This document shows positions 35,375 through 44,104 of a DNA stretch of 64,000 nt, in pieces (position 1 is the stretch's first letter; each line of letters starts with the position of its first letter). Under the pieces are notes generated by a model. That model was not told where the DNA came from. It saw only the letters and a program-made list of their open reading frames with translations, and searched no databases. Position numbers and translations under genes: made by a program. Origin of the DNA: Candidatus Obscuribacterales bacterium (GTDB lineage: Bacteria > Cyanobacteriota > Vampirovibrionia > Obscuribacterales > Obscuribacteraceae); assembly GCA_020050835.1 (NCBI GenBank), contig JAGVKB010000138.1, positions 29,775 to 93,774 of the forward strand, written 5' to 3'.

Positions 35375-36484
35375 TTACAAACGGGGATACTTCCCGAGCA
35401 GAGCGCGCAGCCCGGCTACGTCCAGGTTGGGATCGGCCGAAAGCAACTCGGCAACCGCCGAGCAAACTTCCGGCAGGCGAAAGCTGATCGGTCCAGCTCC
35501 GGCCAGCAACACTTCCGGCTTTTCACCGGGCAGCGCCTGCCGGGGCGAATACTGTCCGTCTTCCAGTCCGACCGCAATTACTTGCGGAAAGACCGCCGGC
35601 TCGACGATCAAATGCGGATCGACCCGACTGCGAAAGCAGGCGACATCATCGTCCAGCGCCCAGCAATCGAAGCGAACGGCGTTGCGTTTGCCCTTGCCGG
35701 CGGGCAAACTGCGCGCCAGCGACAGCTCGAATACACCGCTGCCTTCGACAGTAAACGTCAGCTGCCGGCGATGGTTCCAGATGTTATCCGGGATATCGGC
35801 TGCGCGATACTGAGCGATCACCTGTCCGTGCGAGAGGACGCTCAGAACCCAGTCCGGCGGAATCGTATCATGCTTGCCGCCGAACGAACCGGGCAGCCCG
35901 GCCCAGAAATTGTAGGTGCTGGTCTTCTCCTGAAACAAGGAGACGGTCGTCGACTCGCCCGATCGTGTCGTCCAGGAAGCATGAGCAGCTCGGCCGTCAC
36001 CGGGTCCGGCCGCGGCGACGAGAATGTGACCGGCTCTGCCTGGACCGGTTGCCCGTCCGAGCTGAACCGATTCCCAGCCGCTGCCGTCCATGGCGTGCTG
36101 AAATCCACCGAACGAGCAGTTGGCTACCGACAGCAAGCCACGATTCTGGCACTGCTCGACGGCCCAGATGTAAGCTTCCGTCCAGCCCGCCGAACTTTGC
36201 CGGTGGTGCTCGAAGCCGGTGCGAATCAGCCAGCAGTCAAGCTCGAAAGCTCGAATCAGCACGAGCGGGGCGTCCGGTTGCTTGAGACGGAGATTGTTGA
36301 CGACGATCGAACCGTGTCCGGATGGATCGCCCGCGAATGATTGGATGGTCTCTTCATCGAGCCATGGTGCACCAAGAGCGGTGCGACCCTCCAAGAGATC
36401 GTAGAAGCCGAGCACCGTAGCGCCGGCTAGCGATTCCTTGGAGAAACCGGTGTCGATCACTATGAAAGCAACCTGGTTTGGCAT
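35375..36484 (-). CDS. Subtilisin-like (S8) serine protease with divergent Ser motif
   Basis: 369 aa. The catalytic aspartate is in VIDTGF (near 12) and histidine in SGHGS (near 57). The serine motif, normally GTSMATP, reads PISFRLP near 327, so Ser and Pro are kept but the Gly-Thr and the small residues after Ser are lost. A large insertion of beta-type sequence (about 165-270) separates His from Ser. There is no signal peptide or prodomain, so it would act inside the cell or be inactive. AAAGGAG precedes the ATG. It lies 85 nt after the Gly/Pro-rich protein gene on the same strand, which may encode its substrate or partner. Confidence 0.72.
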   Translation of the reverse strand: MPNQVAFIVIDTGFSKESLAGATVLGFYDLLEGRTALGAPWLDEETIQSFAGDPSGHGSIVVNNLRLKQPDAPLVLIRAFELDCWLIRTGFEHHRQSSAGWTEAYIWAVEQCQNRGLLSVANCSFGGFQHAMDGSGWESVQLGRATGPGRAGHILVAAAGPGDGRAAHASWTTRSGESTTVSLFQEKTSTYNFWAGLPGSFGGKHDTIPPDWVLSVLSHGQVIAQYRAADIPDNIWNHRRQLTFTVEGSGVFELSLARSLPAGKGKRNAVRFDCWALDDDVACFRSRVDPHLIVEPAVFPQVIAVGLEDGQYSPRQALPGEKPEVLLAGAGPISFRLPEVCSAVAELLSADPNLDVAGLRALLGKYPRL

Positions 36485-36569
36485 CTTGTCCTACTCCTTT
36501 GTAATGATCGGAGCGCAGCTCGACGCTGCGCCCCGTAGAAATTGCCTCGGCATTAACGGCTATCAACCG

Positions 36570-37541
36570 TCAACCACCGCTGCCGGCACCGCCCGGAGGG
36601 CTGTAACCGTTGTCTCCCGGACCGGGCGGGAAGAGCTTGTCGATGTTGGCACCCGACATGTCGCCGCGCTCCGACTTATCCACCCAGGGAGGCGGCTCGG
36701 GTGGACGGACCGGCGGAGTGATTCCAGCGTCGCGGCCGGAACCGGTGGCACCACCGCCGGCGATGCCGTCCGGCTTGCCAGCGGGAACAGGCGGTGGTGG
36801 GGATTGGGTGCTCGGCGCTCGCCTGACGTCCCGAATTTGCTTGGCTTCCGGACGAGGCGCATAGTTCATGGCAACCGTCGTGAAGATCTTAAAACCGAGC
36901 GCCTCCGCTACCTGGAAGTGCCTCATGAACCAATACTCGTCGTACTGCCAGTTCTGCTGATAGCCGCTCCAGAAATGGAGCGGGCGTACCCAGATCACGA
37001 TGTCGGTCTGGCAGTCGCCGGTCTCCACGTAGCTCCTGGTCACACAAGAGACTTCGAGGTACAAGCGGCTTTCGAAGTTCTTGAGAAGCTTGCCCTTGAA
37101 GCCGAGGAAACTCGTCGCGCGCTTGCCGATGTGAAAGAACTCTTTCCAGAGCAAGGTAGACCCGGTCGCGCCGGGATACCACTGGCTGGGAAGATTCGGA
37201 TTCCTGCCGCCCTCTTCCCAGGCGTTATCCGGCAGGATTCTCTCCGACTTCTTCCGCTCGGCCATCAGGTTGGGACGGAATGTGTCGATCTTCAACAGGT
37301 CGAACGAGTCCAACAACTCGAGCAACTTGTAGCGAACATCGCAGGGACTGTGCGATGGGATGTGGACTTCGATGTTCTCTTGCCCTTTGACCAGACCGCA
37401 CGAACTCGGGGTCTGAGACAGCGGACAGAGTCCCAGGACTCCTTCGAAGTCACTGCTAATGCCGAAGAAGTGACCATGATGGTCTGGATGCCCATCACCA
37501 TCGAAGTCACCGCCTCCTCCAAAATCACCATTGTCGTGCAT
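36570..37541 (-). CDS. Unknown protein with Asp/Gly/His-rich start and Pro/Gly-rich tail
   Basis: 323 aa. The first 25 residues are Asp/Gly/His-rich, with a calcium-binding-like DFDGDGHPD. The middle (about 60-235) is a globular unrecognised domain. The last 75 residues are Pro/Gly-rich and probably disordered. GGAGGAG before ATG 37541 sets the start against a longer frame. It sits upstream of the subtilase-like gene and is divergent from the phosphotransferase gene. Confidence 0.6.
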   Translation of the reverse strand: MHDNGDFGGGGDFDGDGHPDHHGHFFGISSDFEGVLGLCPLSQTPSSCGLVKGQENIEVHIPSHSPCDVRYKLLELLDSFDLLKIDTFRPNLMAERKKSERILPDNAWEEGGRNPNLPSQWYPGATGSTLLWKEFFHIGKRATSFLGFKGKLLKNFESRLYLEVSCVTRSYVETGDCQTDIVIWVRPLHFWSGYQQNWQYDEYWFMRHFQVAEALGFKIFTTVAMNYAPRPEAKQIRDVRRAPSTQSPPPPVPAGKPDGIAGGGATGSGRDAGITPPVRPPEPPPWVDKSERGDMSGANIDKLFPPGPGDNGYSPPGGAGSGG

Positions 37542-37680
37542 GGATCTCTCCTCCCGAACTACTTGAGTTCTAGTCGCCAGCTCCGCGCTTGCGGAATTTG
37601 GCGTTGGATTTGTCCAGAATCGAGCTGCTGGAGCTTGTCCAGCGGTTAAAATCAAGATGGAAACATGAGGTTGAACAAAG

Positions 37681-38643
37681 GTGGACAACGAGAGCCTAAA
37701 CCTGATTGCGCCGCCTCCAGAGGAGCGGCTACAGTCTTGGCTCGCCGAATTCTATGGCAAGCCGGTGCAGATCTGGCGGCGCGAGAAGCTCAGGCATCGC
37801 GACCTCTCATTTGTCGAACGCTTGTGGATAGTCGACGGATTGCCCGACACGCTCATCTACAAAGTGGTTTTGCCACCATGGGATATTGAGCAGGACTTGC
37901 ACGAGCGGGTGCTCATTCCGTCAATCTGCAACTCGGCACAACTTTATATGACCGCACACCTCGGGCAGCACACCGCCATGTTCATGGAAGACCTTGGCGC
38001 TGAGAGCCTTAAGGGAAAAGGCTCGGCCGAAATCGCTGCCAGATTTGGCAAGGAGCTGGCCAAGATGCACCGGGCCTACAGCTACCGCACCGATGAGTTG
38101 TTGCAGATTGGCGTCTTGCCAACGCTCTTTCCGATCGACTACGAGGAATTCACAGCCAGTCTGTCAACAACCGTCCAGGAGTGGGGGTTGATCGGCCCGA
38201 GCCAGCACCAAGAGGTGGTAGTGCTGGCCAGCAAGCTAGCGCACAAGCTGGCTGGAGAACCAATCTCTCTGGTCCACGGCGACCTCTACGCCGAAAACTT
38301 GATCTTGCGTAGCGACCGCCTCTTCATCATCGATTGGTCCTGGTTTACTTTGCTCGGCGTGCCGCTGATGGACCTCGCCACCGTCACGATGAACCATCCC
38401 AAGAACGGCAACTTTACCGCCTTCGCCGACGTGATTACCGACGCCTATTGCTTCGAATCCGGCCGGCAGCTCGACGACGTCAAAGCAATGCTGCCGGTTG
38501 CCCGCATCTTGAGCCGCTTGCTCTTTTTCCACTGGCTGGTGGAACGCCGGCAACGTGGGATTATTGGCACCACCGTCGGACCGGTAGACGAGTTGATTCC
38601 GCAAGTGATTGCCGAGCTAGCCGGCTATGCGACCACCTTCTAG
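37681..38643 (+). CDS. Aminoglycoside-phosphotransferase/choline-kinase-fold protein
   Basis: 320 aa kinase-like fold. HGDLYAENLI (near 200) contains the catalytic aspartate and IIDWSW the metal-binding aspartate of the APH family. YKVVLPPW supplies the ATP-site lysine region. Substrate unknown: such proteins phosphorylate antibiotics, sugars or lipids. GTG start, weak ribosome binding site. Convergent with the M24 peptidase gene. Confidence 0.8.
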   Translation: MDNESLNLIAPPPEERLQSWLAEFYGKPVQIWRREKLRHRDLSFVERLWIVDGLPDTLIYKVVLPPWDIEQDLHERVLIPSICNSAQLYMTAHLGQHTAMFMEDLGAESLKGKGSAEIAARFGKELAKMHRAYSYRTDELLQIGVLPTLFPIDYEEFTASLSTTVQEWGLIGPSQHQEVVVLASKLAHKLAGEPISLVHGDLYAENLILRSDRLFIIDWSWFTLLGVPLMDLATVTMNHPKNGNFTAFADVITDAYCFESGRQLDDVKAMLPVARILSRLLFFHWLVERRQRGIIGTTVGPVDELIPQVIAELAGYATTF

Positions 38644-38733
38644 CACTGACGCCTTAGAGCACCGGCTGAATGTTGCGCCGCTTGACGGGCGGAGTTGGGA
38701 AATCTGACGAATACCAGCCGAGAGCGGTCGCCC

Positions 38734-39822
38734 TTAGAACTTGAGGTATGGCGCGGTGGTTAACCGTTCAGCACCATTGGTGGTGACGACCAGATCATCC
38801 TCAATGCGCACTCCGCCGAATCCGTCGATGTAAATTCCCGGCTCATCGGTCACCACGGTGCCGACGTCGAACGGGCAATGTTCGTAGTCGTAGGGGTCGT
38901 GTGCCACCAAGCCGAGGCTGTGACCCAGCCCGTGCGTGAAGTATTCCGCATAGCCGCGCTCGCCGATGTAGTCGCGCGCCACTTTGTCGAATTGCCGCCA
39001 GGTAACTCCCGGTTTTAGCGCTTTGCGAGCCGCTTTGTTCGCATCCAGGACGATCTTGTAAATCTCCTTCATGCGCGGATGCGGCTCCTTGCCAGGCACA
39101 AACACGGTTCTGGTTATGTCCGAGCAGTAACCGCCGCGAAAGATGCCACCAAAATCCATGATTACCGGTTCGCCGGCTTTGAGCTTGCGGTCTCCGGTCG
39201 CGTGATGGGGCATCGCCGAGTTAGGGCCGGAGGCAACAATGGACGGAAAGCTGTTGCCGACTGCGCCGTGCTTACGCAAGCGCATGTCGATTTCAAAGGC
39301 AATCTCGTTTTCGGTCACGCCAGCCTTAACAAGCGGCACCACCTCATCGTACACGCGGCACGTAATCCGGCAGGCTTCTCTCAAGAGCTTGATCTCCCCG
39401 GCGTCCTTGTACTGCCTGAACTGCTCGACCACGTTCAGGCTGGCAGTAAGCTTGGCCTTGATCTCTTTGGACCAGACCTTCGCCACAGCCACCGGAATGT
39501 GAGCGGCCTCAAAGCCTACTTTCGCGCTCTTGGTCAACTTGGCCATGGCCAGAGCTTCGTTGACATGATCGCTCACTTTCTTGCCACGTTGCACCTTAAC
39601 CAGCTGAAAGTCCGGCGCTTCCTTGCCAGCTCGCAGAAAGTAACGCGCATCAGTGACGATAAACGCCTTCTTGCGCGTCACCACGAGTACGGCGGTCGTC
39701 CCGCTGAACCCGCTGAGATAAAGAACGTTTTGATTGTCGCCTTCGAAAGTTCTGATCAGCAAGGCATCGAGCCGCTGCTTGGCAAGCGCCAATTGTAAGC
39801 TTTTGAGCCGCTTGGATGACAT
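38734..39822 (-). CDS. M24 metallopeptidase, Xaa-Pro aminopeptidase type
   Basis: 362 aa cytoplasmic dipeptidase/aminopeptidase that removes residues before proline. N-terminal creatinase-like domain (about 1-125), C-terminal pita-bread domain with all five metal ligands: D in MDFGG, D in CSDITRT, H in HGLGHSLG, E in TDEPGIY and E in RIEDD. ATG 39822 (GGAAGG upstream) fits the family length better than 39876. Confidence 0.92.
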   Translation of the reverse strand: MSSKRLKSLQLALAKQRLDALLIRTFEGDNQNVLYLSGFSGTTAVLVVTRKKAFIVTDARYFLRAGKEAPDFQLVKVQRGKKVSDHVNEALAMAKLTKSAKVGFEAAHIPVAVAKVWSKEIKAKLTASLNVVEQFRQYKDAGEIKLLREACRITCRVYDEVVPLVKAGVTENEIAFEIDMRLRKHGAVGNSFPSIVASGPNSAMPHHATGDRKLKAGEPVIMDFGGIFRGGYCSDITRTVFVPGKEPHPRMKEIYKIVLDANKAARKALKPGVTWRQFDKVARDYIGERGYAEYFTHGLGHSLGLVAHDPYDYEHCPFDVGTVVTDEPGIYIDGFGGVRIEDDLVVTTNGAERLTTAPYLKF

Positions 39823-39976
39823 TAGGATAACCTTCCGCGCTTTAGTAGACAGTTGGTGCGAAGTCAGGCTCCACACAGAGGTCTAATTATAATCGCGCCG
39901 AAAGCAATTCCATGTCTCCGGAACAAACAAAGACAGACAACCAGCAAAATGCCACCGCTCAATCAGCATGGCAGTA

Positions 39977-40012
39977 CAGCTAGCCGCCCGAGAAGACTCG
40001 AGCGGCTAGCTG
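39977..40012 (-). terminator. Hairpin after the leucyl aminopeptidase gene
   Basis: CAGCTAGCCGC and GCGGCTAGCTG (11 bp) with an inner CCGAG/CTCG pairing lie just beyond the stop of the minus-strand gene at 40032. Confidence 0.65.
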
Positions 40013-40031
40013 CCGTTTACTCAGAGTTGAG

Positions 40032-41558
40032 CTACTTCCCGGAAAGCTCGGACGAAATCCGGGCCAGCTCGATCAACGTGCGCACACCATATCCGGTCGA
40101 GTGCTTGGGATCCAGCCCGAGCTCGCGAGTTCGATAAGATACGCCGGCAATGTCGAGATGCACCCAGGGAGTCTTGCCGACGAACTCCCGAATGAACCAG
40201 GCGGCAGTCACGGAGCCAGGCGAACCGCCGCTGTTTTTCAGGTCGGCGATGTCCGAATGATTGGCCGCCCGGAACTCTTCGAACATCGGCACTTCCGCCA
40301 TCAACTCACCAGCCCGCTCGGCCGCAGCCAGAACGGTCTTGGTAAATTCTCCGGAATTGCCGAAAGCGCCGGCGACGACGTCTCCCCCGAACTCGCGAAT
40401 CGAGCCGGTGAGAGTAGCCAGGTCGACAACCTCCGTCACTCCCTGCCGCTTGGCGTACTCGATTGCATCCGCCAGAGTCAGCCGACCCTCGGCGTCAGTA
40501 TTGTCCACCTCCACCGAAAGCCCGCCCAAAGTCTTGACGATCACGTCGCCCGGCTTGTAGGAGTTGCCGTCCGGCATGTTCTCGGTCGCAGCCATCACCG
40601 CTTTGACCGAAATCGGCAAGCGCAGAGCAGCCACCGCTGCGATCGCTGACAGTACCGCCGCTCCGCCTGCCATGTCGCGCTTCATCGTTCGCATGCCGTC
40701 GGCGGTTTTGAGATCAAGCCCGCCGGAGTCGAACATCACTGATTTGCCGACGAAGCCAAGCACCTTGTCGGTTGGACCTGACGGCGGAGTGTAGGTCAAC
40801 TCGATCAGATAGGGCTCTTGGGGCGAACCGGCGCTCACAGCCAGGAGCGCATCCGCCCCCAACTTCTCGATCGCCTTTCGGCGCAAGATGTTCGGCTGGA
40901 TCAAGCCACCGGAATCCGCGCAAACCTTGACGGCCTCTTCCGCCAGGCGCCGCGGAGTCAGGATATTGGCGGGCAGGTTGGTCAGATCGCGAGCTCGGTT
41001 GACCGCCTTGGCGATGATCTTGCCGCTTTCCAGCCCTTCGCGCACCCGTTTGGGAAAGCCGACATTGGTCAGCACGGTGAGCTTCTGCAAGCGTTGCTGA
41101 GGTTTGTGACCGCCGCGGGCGGTCTTGAAGTGGTTGATTTCGTAGTCGATCAGCCCGGCGCAGACCGCCAGCGTTTCACCCAGATCGTGCGAACCAAGCG
41201 GCACCTGGTAGGTCGGAAGCGGCGCTACCGCCACTTCGCAGGCCTTGAGTTCACGCACCTTGCGAAAGGCCGGCGTGAGCGCTTTACGAAATTCGCTTGC
41301 GTAGAGGCGTTGCTTCGAGCCCAGCCCGAAAACTACGACCTGTTTGGCCTCGACCTTTCCGTCCGGGAAGTGCACAAAGCACTCCCCGGTTTTGCCGGTG
41401 AAGTTCACCGTTTGAGCCTGGCGAGCGCAGGCGCCACCACATTCAGCGCCAAGGGCCGCTTCGAGCCCGGTGCGCAGCTCCGACTCGAAACAGCCTACCA
41501 GCAAAGCATCCACCTTGGCCGCGGATGCGGATTCGAAGTTCTTCGATTTCAACTTCAT
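40032..41558 (-). CDS. pepA: Leucyl aminopeptidase (M17), copy 1
   Basis: 508 aa cytosolic zinc/manganese aminopeptidase, hexameric in the family. The N-terminal domain is variable (about 1-165). The catalytic domain shows GKSVMFDSGGLDLK with the metal lysine and aspartate, and the full signature NTDAEGRL. AGGAG before the ATG. It follows the MscS-type gene on the same strand by 14 nt, so the two are probably co-transcribed. A second M17 gene lies at 59472. Confidence 0.95.
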   Translation of the reverse strand: MKLKSKNFESASAAKVDALLVGCFESELRTGLEAALGAECGGACARQAQTVNFTGKTGECFVHFPDGKVEAKQVVVFGLGSKQRLYASEFRKALTPAFRKVRELKACEVAVAPLPTYQVPLGSHDLGETLAVCAGLIDYEINHFKTARGGHKPQQRLQKLTVLTNVGFPKRVREGLESGKIIAKAVNRARDLTNLPANILTPRRLAEEAVKVCADSGGLIQPNILRRKAIEKLGADALLAVSAGSPQEPYLIELTYTPPSGPTDKVLGFVGKSVMFDSGGLDLKTADGMRTMKRDMAGGAAVLSAIAAVAALRLPISVKAVMAATENMPDGNSYKPGDVIVKTLGGLSVEVDNTDAEGRLTLADAIEYAKRQGVTEVVDLATLTGSIREFGGDVVAGAFGNSGEFTKTVLAAAERAGELMAEVPMFEEFRAANHSDIADLKNSGGSPGSVTAAWFIREFVGKTPWVHLDIAGVSYRTRELGLDPKHSTGYGVRTLIELARISSELSGK

Positions 41559-41572
41559 GTGAACACTCCTGT

Positions 41573-42355
41573 CTAGCTTTTCTTTTCATCGTCGGACGCT
41601 TTCTGTCCGAACAAAAACAGCCCGGGCAAGCCGAGCGGGTTAGAGTTTTCAGTCTTGCTGGGCTCCGGTGTGGCAGGCGGTTTAGGCCATTCCACTCCCG
41701 GCGGCAAGATGATCGGCGAAGGCGGCGGATTGAACACCACGATGGAGCGCGCCCACATCTCGCGATTGGGCACTGTCACGACTCCCTTGTCGGTCTTGAC
41801 CCTGGTCGTCAGCAGATCGATCTCGAGGACTACGCCGGTTACCAGATCGAGACCGACGAGCTGAATCTTGTCGCCAATGTTGCACTTTTTGCGCGCGCCG
41901 AATTGCAGGACGAATCCGCCGGCAACGTCTTTGGCCATGTCCTGGAGCGCGACCACAACTGCAGCGCCGAACAGAACAAGATTGCTCAAGATAGTACCGA
42001 GCAAGTGAGGAGCCACGATGCTCAGCACCATGAAACCCACCACCAGCCAGTAAAAGCCTTGCAGCAACCGTTTGAGCAGATCCTTGCTGCGCTGACTGGC
42101 GGTCGTCGATTCGACCAGGCGGTGCAGCCCATGCAAGAGCGGCTTGTTCAGGTGATTGGCAATGCTGACCAGCAGAATTCCGACGATGCAGCTGATGGCG
42201 AACGGCAGGAAGCTCGCTCCGAAATCCTGCAACACTTTGGTGACCATCGCCCGCACGTTGGCAGTGAAGAAATCTGTGCCGCCGGCGACGATCACCAACA
42301 GCACTAGCAGACCAGGAATCACTTTCCAGAGAATCCCGGGTTTCTGAGTTTGCAT
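41573..42355 (-). CDS. MscS-family mechanosensitive channel-like protein
   Basis: 260 aa. Membrane helices at about 9-27, 48-68 and 100-140. The pore-lining helix and beta domain resemble MscS (LVLFGAAVVVALQDMAKDVAGGF, then GDKIQLVGLDLVTGVVLEIDLLTT and VPNREMW). The tail is Pro-rich. It may release osmolytes on hypo-osmotic shock. GGAGG 5 nt before ATG 42355 decides the start. Confidence 0.88.
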   Translation of the reverse strand: MQTQKPGILWKVIPGLLVLLVIVAGGTDFFTANVRAMVTKVLQDFGASFLPFAISCIVGILLVSIANHLNKPLLHGLHRLVESTTASQRSKDLLKRLLQGFYWLVVGFMVLSIVAPHLLGTILSNLVLFGAAVVVALQDMAKDVAGGFVLQFGARKKCNIGDKIQLVGLDLVTGVVLEIDLLTTRVKTDKGVVTVPNREMWARSIVVFNPPPSPIILPPGVEWPKPPATPEPSKTENSNPLGLPGLFLFGQKASDDEKKS

Positions 42356-43386
42356 AACAACCTCCAATCCGAACCGACTACTTCGGCTCAGGGACAGCGT
42401 GTGAAAGTTGAATTCGCCTGCAGCAACTGCGCAGGCGCAACGGTAGTTGAAAACAGAGCGCTCAGTTGCGCTGTGAGAATGCCTTGAAAGCTAGAGATTG
42501 AAACTCTCTTTGATTAACTCGAGGTTGAGTACTCCTGACAATGCTTAAAAAAGAACAGCTACAACCTACTGACAATCGGGGAGCCGTTTCAAGCCTATTA
42601 AGCTCAAATGTCTAAGCTTTAAGGACTATTTTGATCGTTGATCGCAGCTTCGCGAAATACGGCTATTGCTCGTACTTTTGTCAAAGACTATTTAATTAGC
42701 TGAGATGCAGCTCATCATTCTCGGCAGATACGTCCAAACCAGCTTACGCAGGAAGTACTTAGGCTGAAGCCCGAGGAACTCCAACATTGGCTGGAATGAT
42801 CGTAAGTGCTAAAGCTCTGCGAGCTGCACAAGCCGGTGCAACATTGGTAAAAACCAAGCCTTCGCACGTGATTCTTCACCATTTGGCCGATCCGCTTGCA
42901 GTCTGATTCGGCTGCTTGCCACCACCAGCGAAACCAGACCGCTGTGCAACGTAACTGCTGCCAAACTAGGGAGCAATGGCTATTCATGACCAGGGCCGAC
43001 AAATATCTACCACCACTAACAAGGCTGTTCCACCCATCCTGACTTGAAATAGCCGCCACCATTGTCATGACCTAGCGCAACTGGCGAAAGTCGCTTCTGT
43101 TGTCATGTACGCGCCAGCGGCAGATAATCGGACACAATTCCCGAACAGGCGGGGCGGCGCTTGCTAGGCTGAATATGCTCATTCCACTACTTTCACTTGC
43201 GAGAACCAACCCAGCTCCTGCCTACCGGACAATCAATTCAGCTAACCTAACTGCCTTTCCGGATGGCTATGAATTGCTAGCGGATCAAGCAAGGTCGAGT
43301 GGAACTATTGAGCAGTTGTTTCGACGCAATCGAAGCTGCGCGCTGTCAGAGCACTGACAATCACGCAGACGAACAGGAGAGCGACT
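42356..43386. other. Gene-poor 1-kb gap
   Basis: No supported gene. Open frames here have unnatural composition (Trp/Cys/Ser-rich on the minus strand at 42715-43068). Near 42704-42799 the plus strand carries about 30 coding-like codons (SRQIRPNQLTQEVLRLKPEE within them) ended by TGA, possibly the relic of a lost gene. A 7-bp hairpin (CGCCTGC/GCAGGCG) lies at 42415-42437 in the leader of the MscS-like gene. Confidence 0.5.
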
Positions 43387-43746
43387 ATGGAACACCGAAA
43401 CATTGGTAACAGCAGCGTCGCGTTGCACATCACCGATGCCGAATTTCAGAAGCAGGTGATCGGCTCAGATCTGCCAGTCGTCGTGGACTTCTGGGCACCG
43501 TGGTGCCCGCCTTGCAAAAGGCTTTCCCCCCTACTCGACAAACTGGCTGCCGACTACGCCGGCAAGCTGGTGATCGCCAAGGTCAACATCGACGACAGTC
43601 CGGCCTACGCCGATCAGTTCGCGATCAGCAGCATCCCGTCTCTGTTGTTCTTTCTTAACGGCAAAGTGGTGGACAAGACCATCGGCGTTGCCTCGGAACG
43701 TGAGCTTCGGCACATGTTCGATGCTCTGCTGGCACGCGGTAAGTAA
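43387..43746 (+). CDS. Thioredoxin-like protein with CPPC active site
   Basis: 119 aa, the length of a classical thioredoxin, with WCPPCK (C40, C43) in place of the usual WCGPCK. The cis-proline loop is SIPSLLFF. The middle Pro raises the expected reactivity relative to standard thioredoxin, but the fold is typical. No signal peptide, so cytoplasmic. CAGGAG before the ATG. Single-gene unit between gene-poor regions. Confidence 0.9.
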   Translation: MEHRNIGNSSVALHITDAEFQKQVIGSDLPVVVDFWAPWCPPCKRLSPLLDKLAADYAGKLVIAKVNIDDSPAYADQFAISSIPSLLFFLNGKVVDKTIGVASERELRHMFDALLARGK

Positions 43747-44104
43747 CACCGGGATTCACCGCCAAACCGATCCCGCCGAAGCGCACTACCAGAGCTTCGC
43801 CAATTAGCAATGGTCTTGCGCTTCGGCATCATTGACGTTGTCTGGTCGCAAGGAGGAGAGTTCGCGCGAAGTCGAGCTCTCTTCCTTCGGCCTTAAACCG
43901 CCGTTAAGCCATTGTGTAAGTACAATTGCATACTGACTTTACTTTTTTTGATCGTTGGTACCACATCCATTAGTAGAATAACAAAAAATGGCGAGGAGTA
44001 GGGTATTGCAAGCTACTGCAATACGCCTTTCTCCTCGCCGGTTGAGCACCTGCCAGCAAGAATCTCGAATTCCTTTCCCGCCGGCACGTGTAGCGACTGC
44101 ATGA
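43747..44104. other. Convergent intergenic region with two hairpins
   Basis: No gene. GCCGAAGCGCA (43775-43785) pairs perfectly with TGCGCTTCGGC (43817-43827) and may end the thioredoxin transcript. A second, clearer terminator at 43990 serves the minus strand. Confidence 0.55.
43990..44039 (-). terminator. Rho-independent terminator of the AAA+ gene
   Basis: GGCGAGGAG/CTCCTCGCC arms with an inner GTATTGCA/TGCAATAC stem. On the minus strand the hairpin is followed by ATTTTTTG, a good U-tract. Confidence 0.88.

Noticed and set aside
42704..42799. Short coding-like stretch in the gap near the MscS-like gene
   Set aside because: About 30 codons without a start codon or ribosome binding site; noted as a possible relic, not called as a gene.
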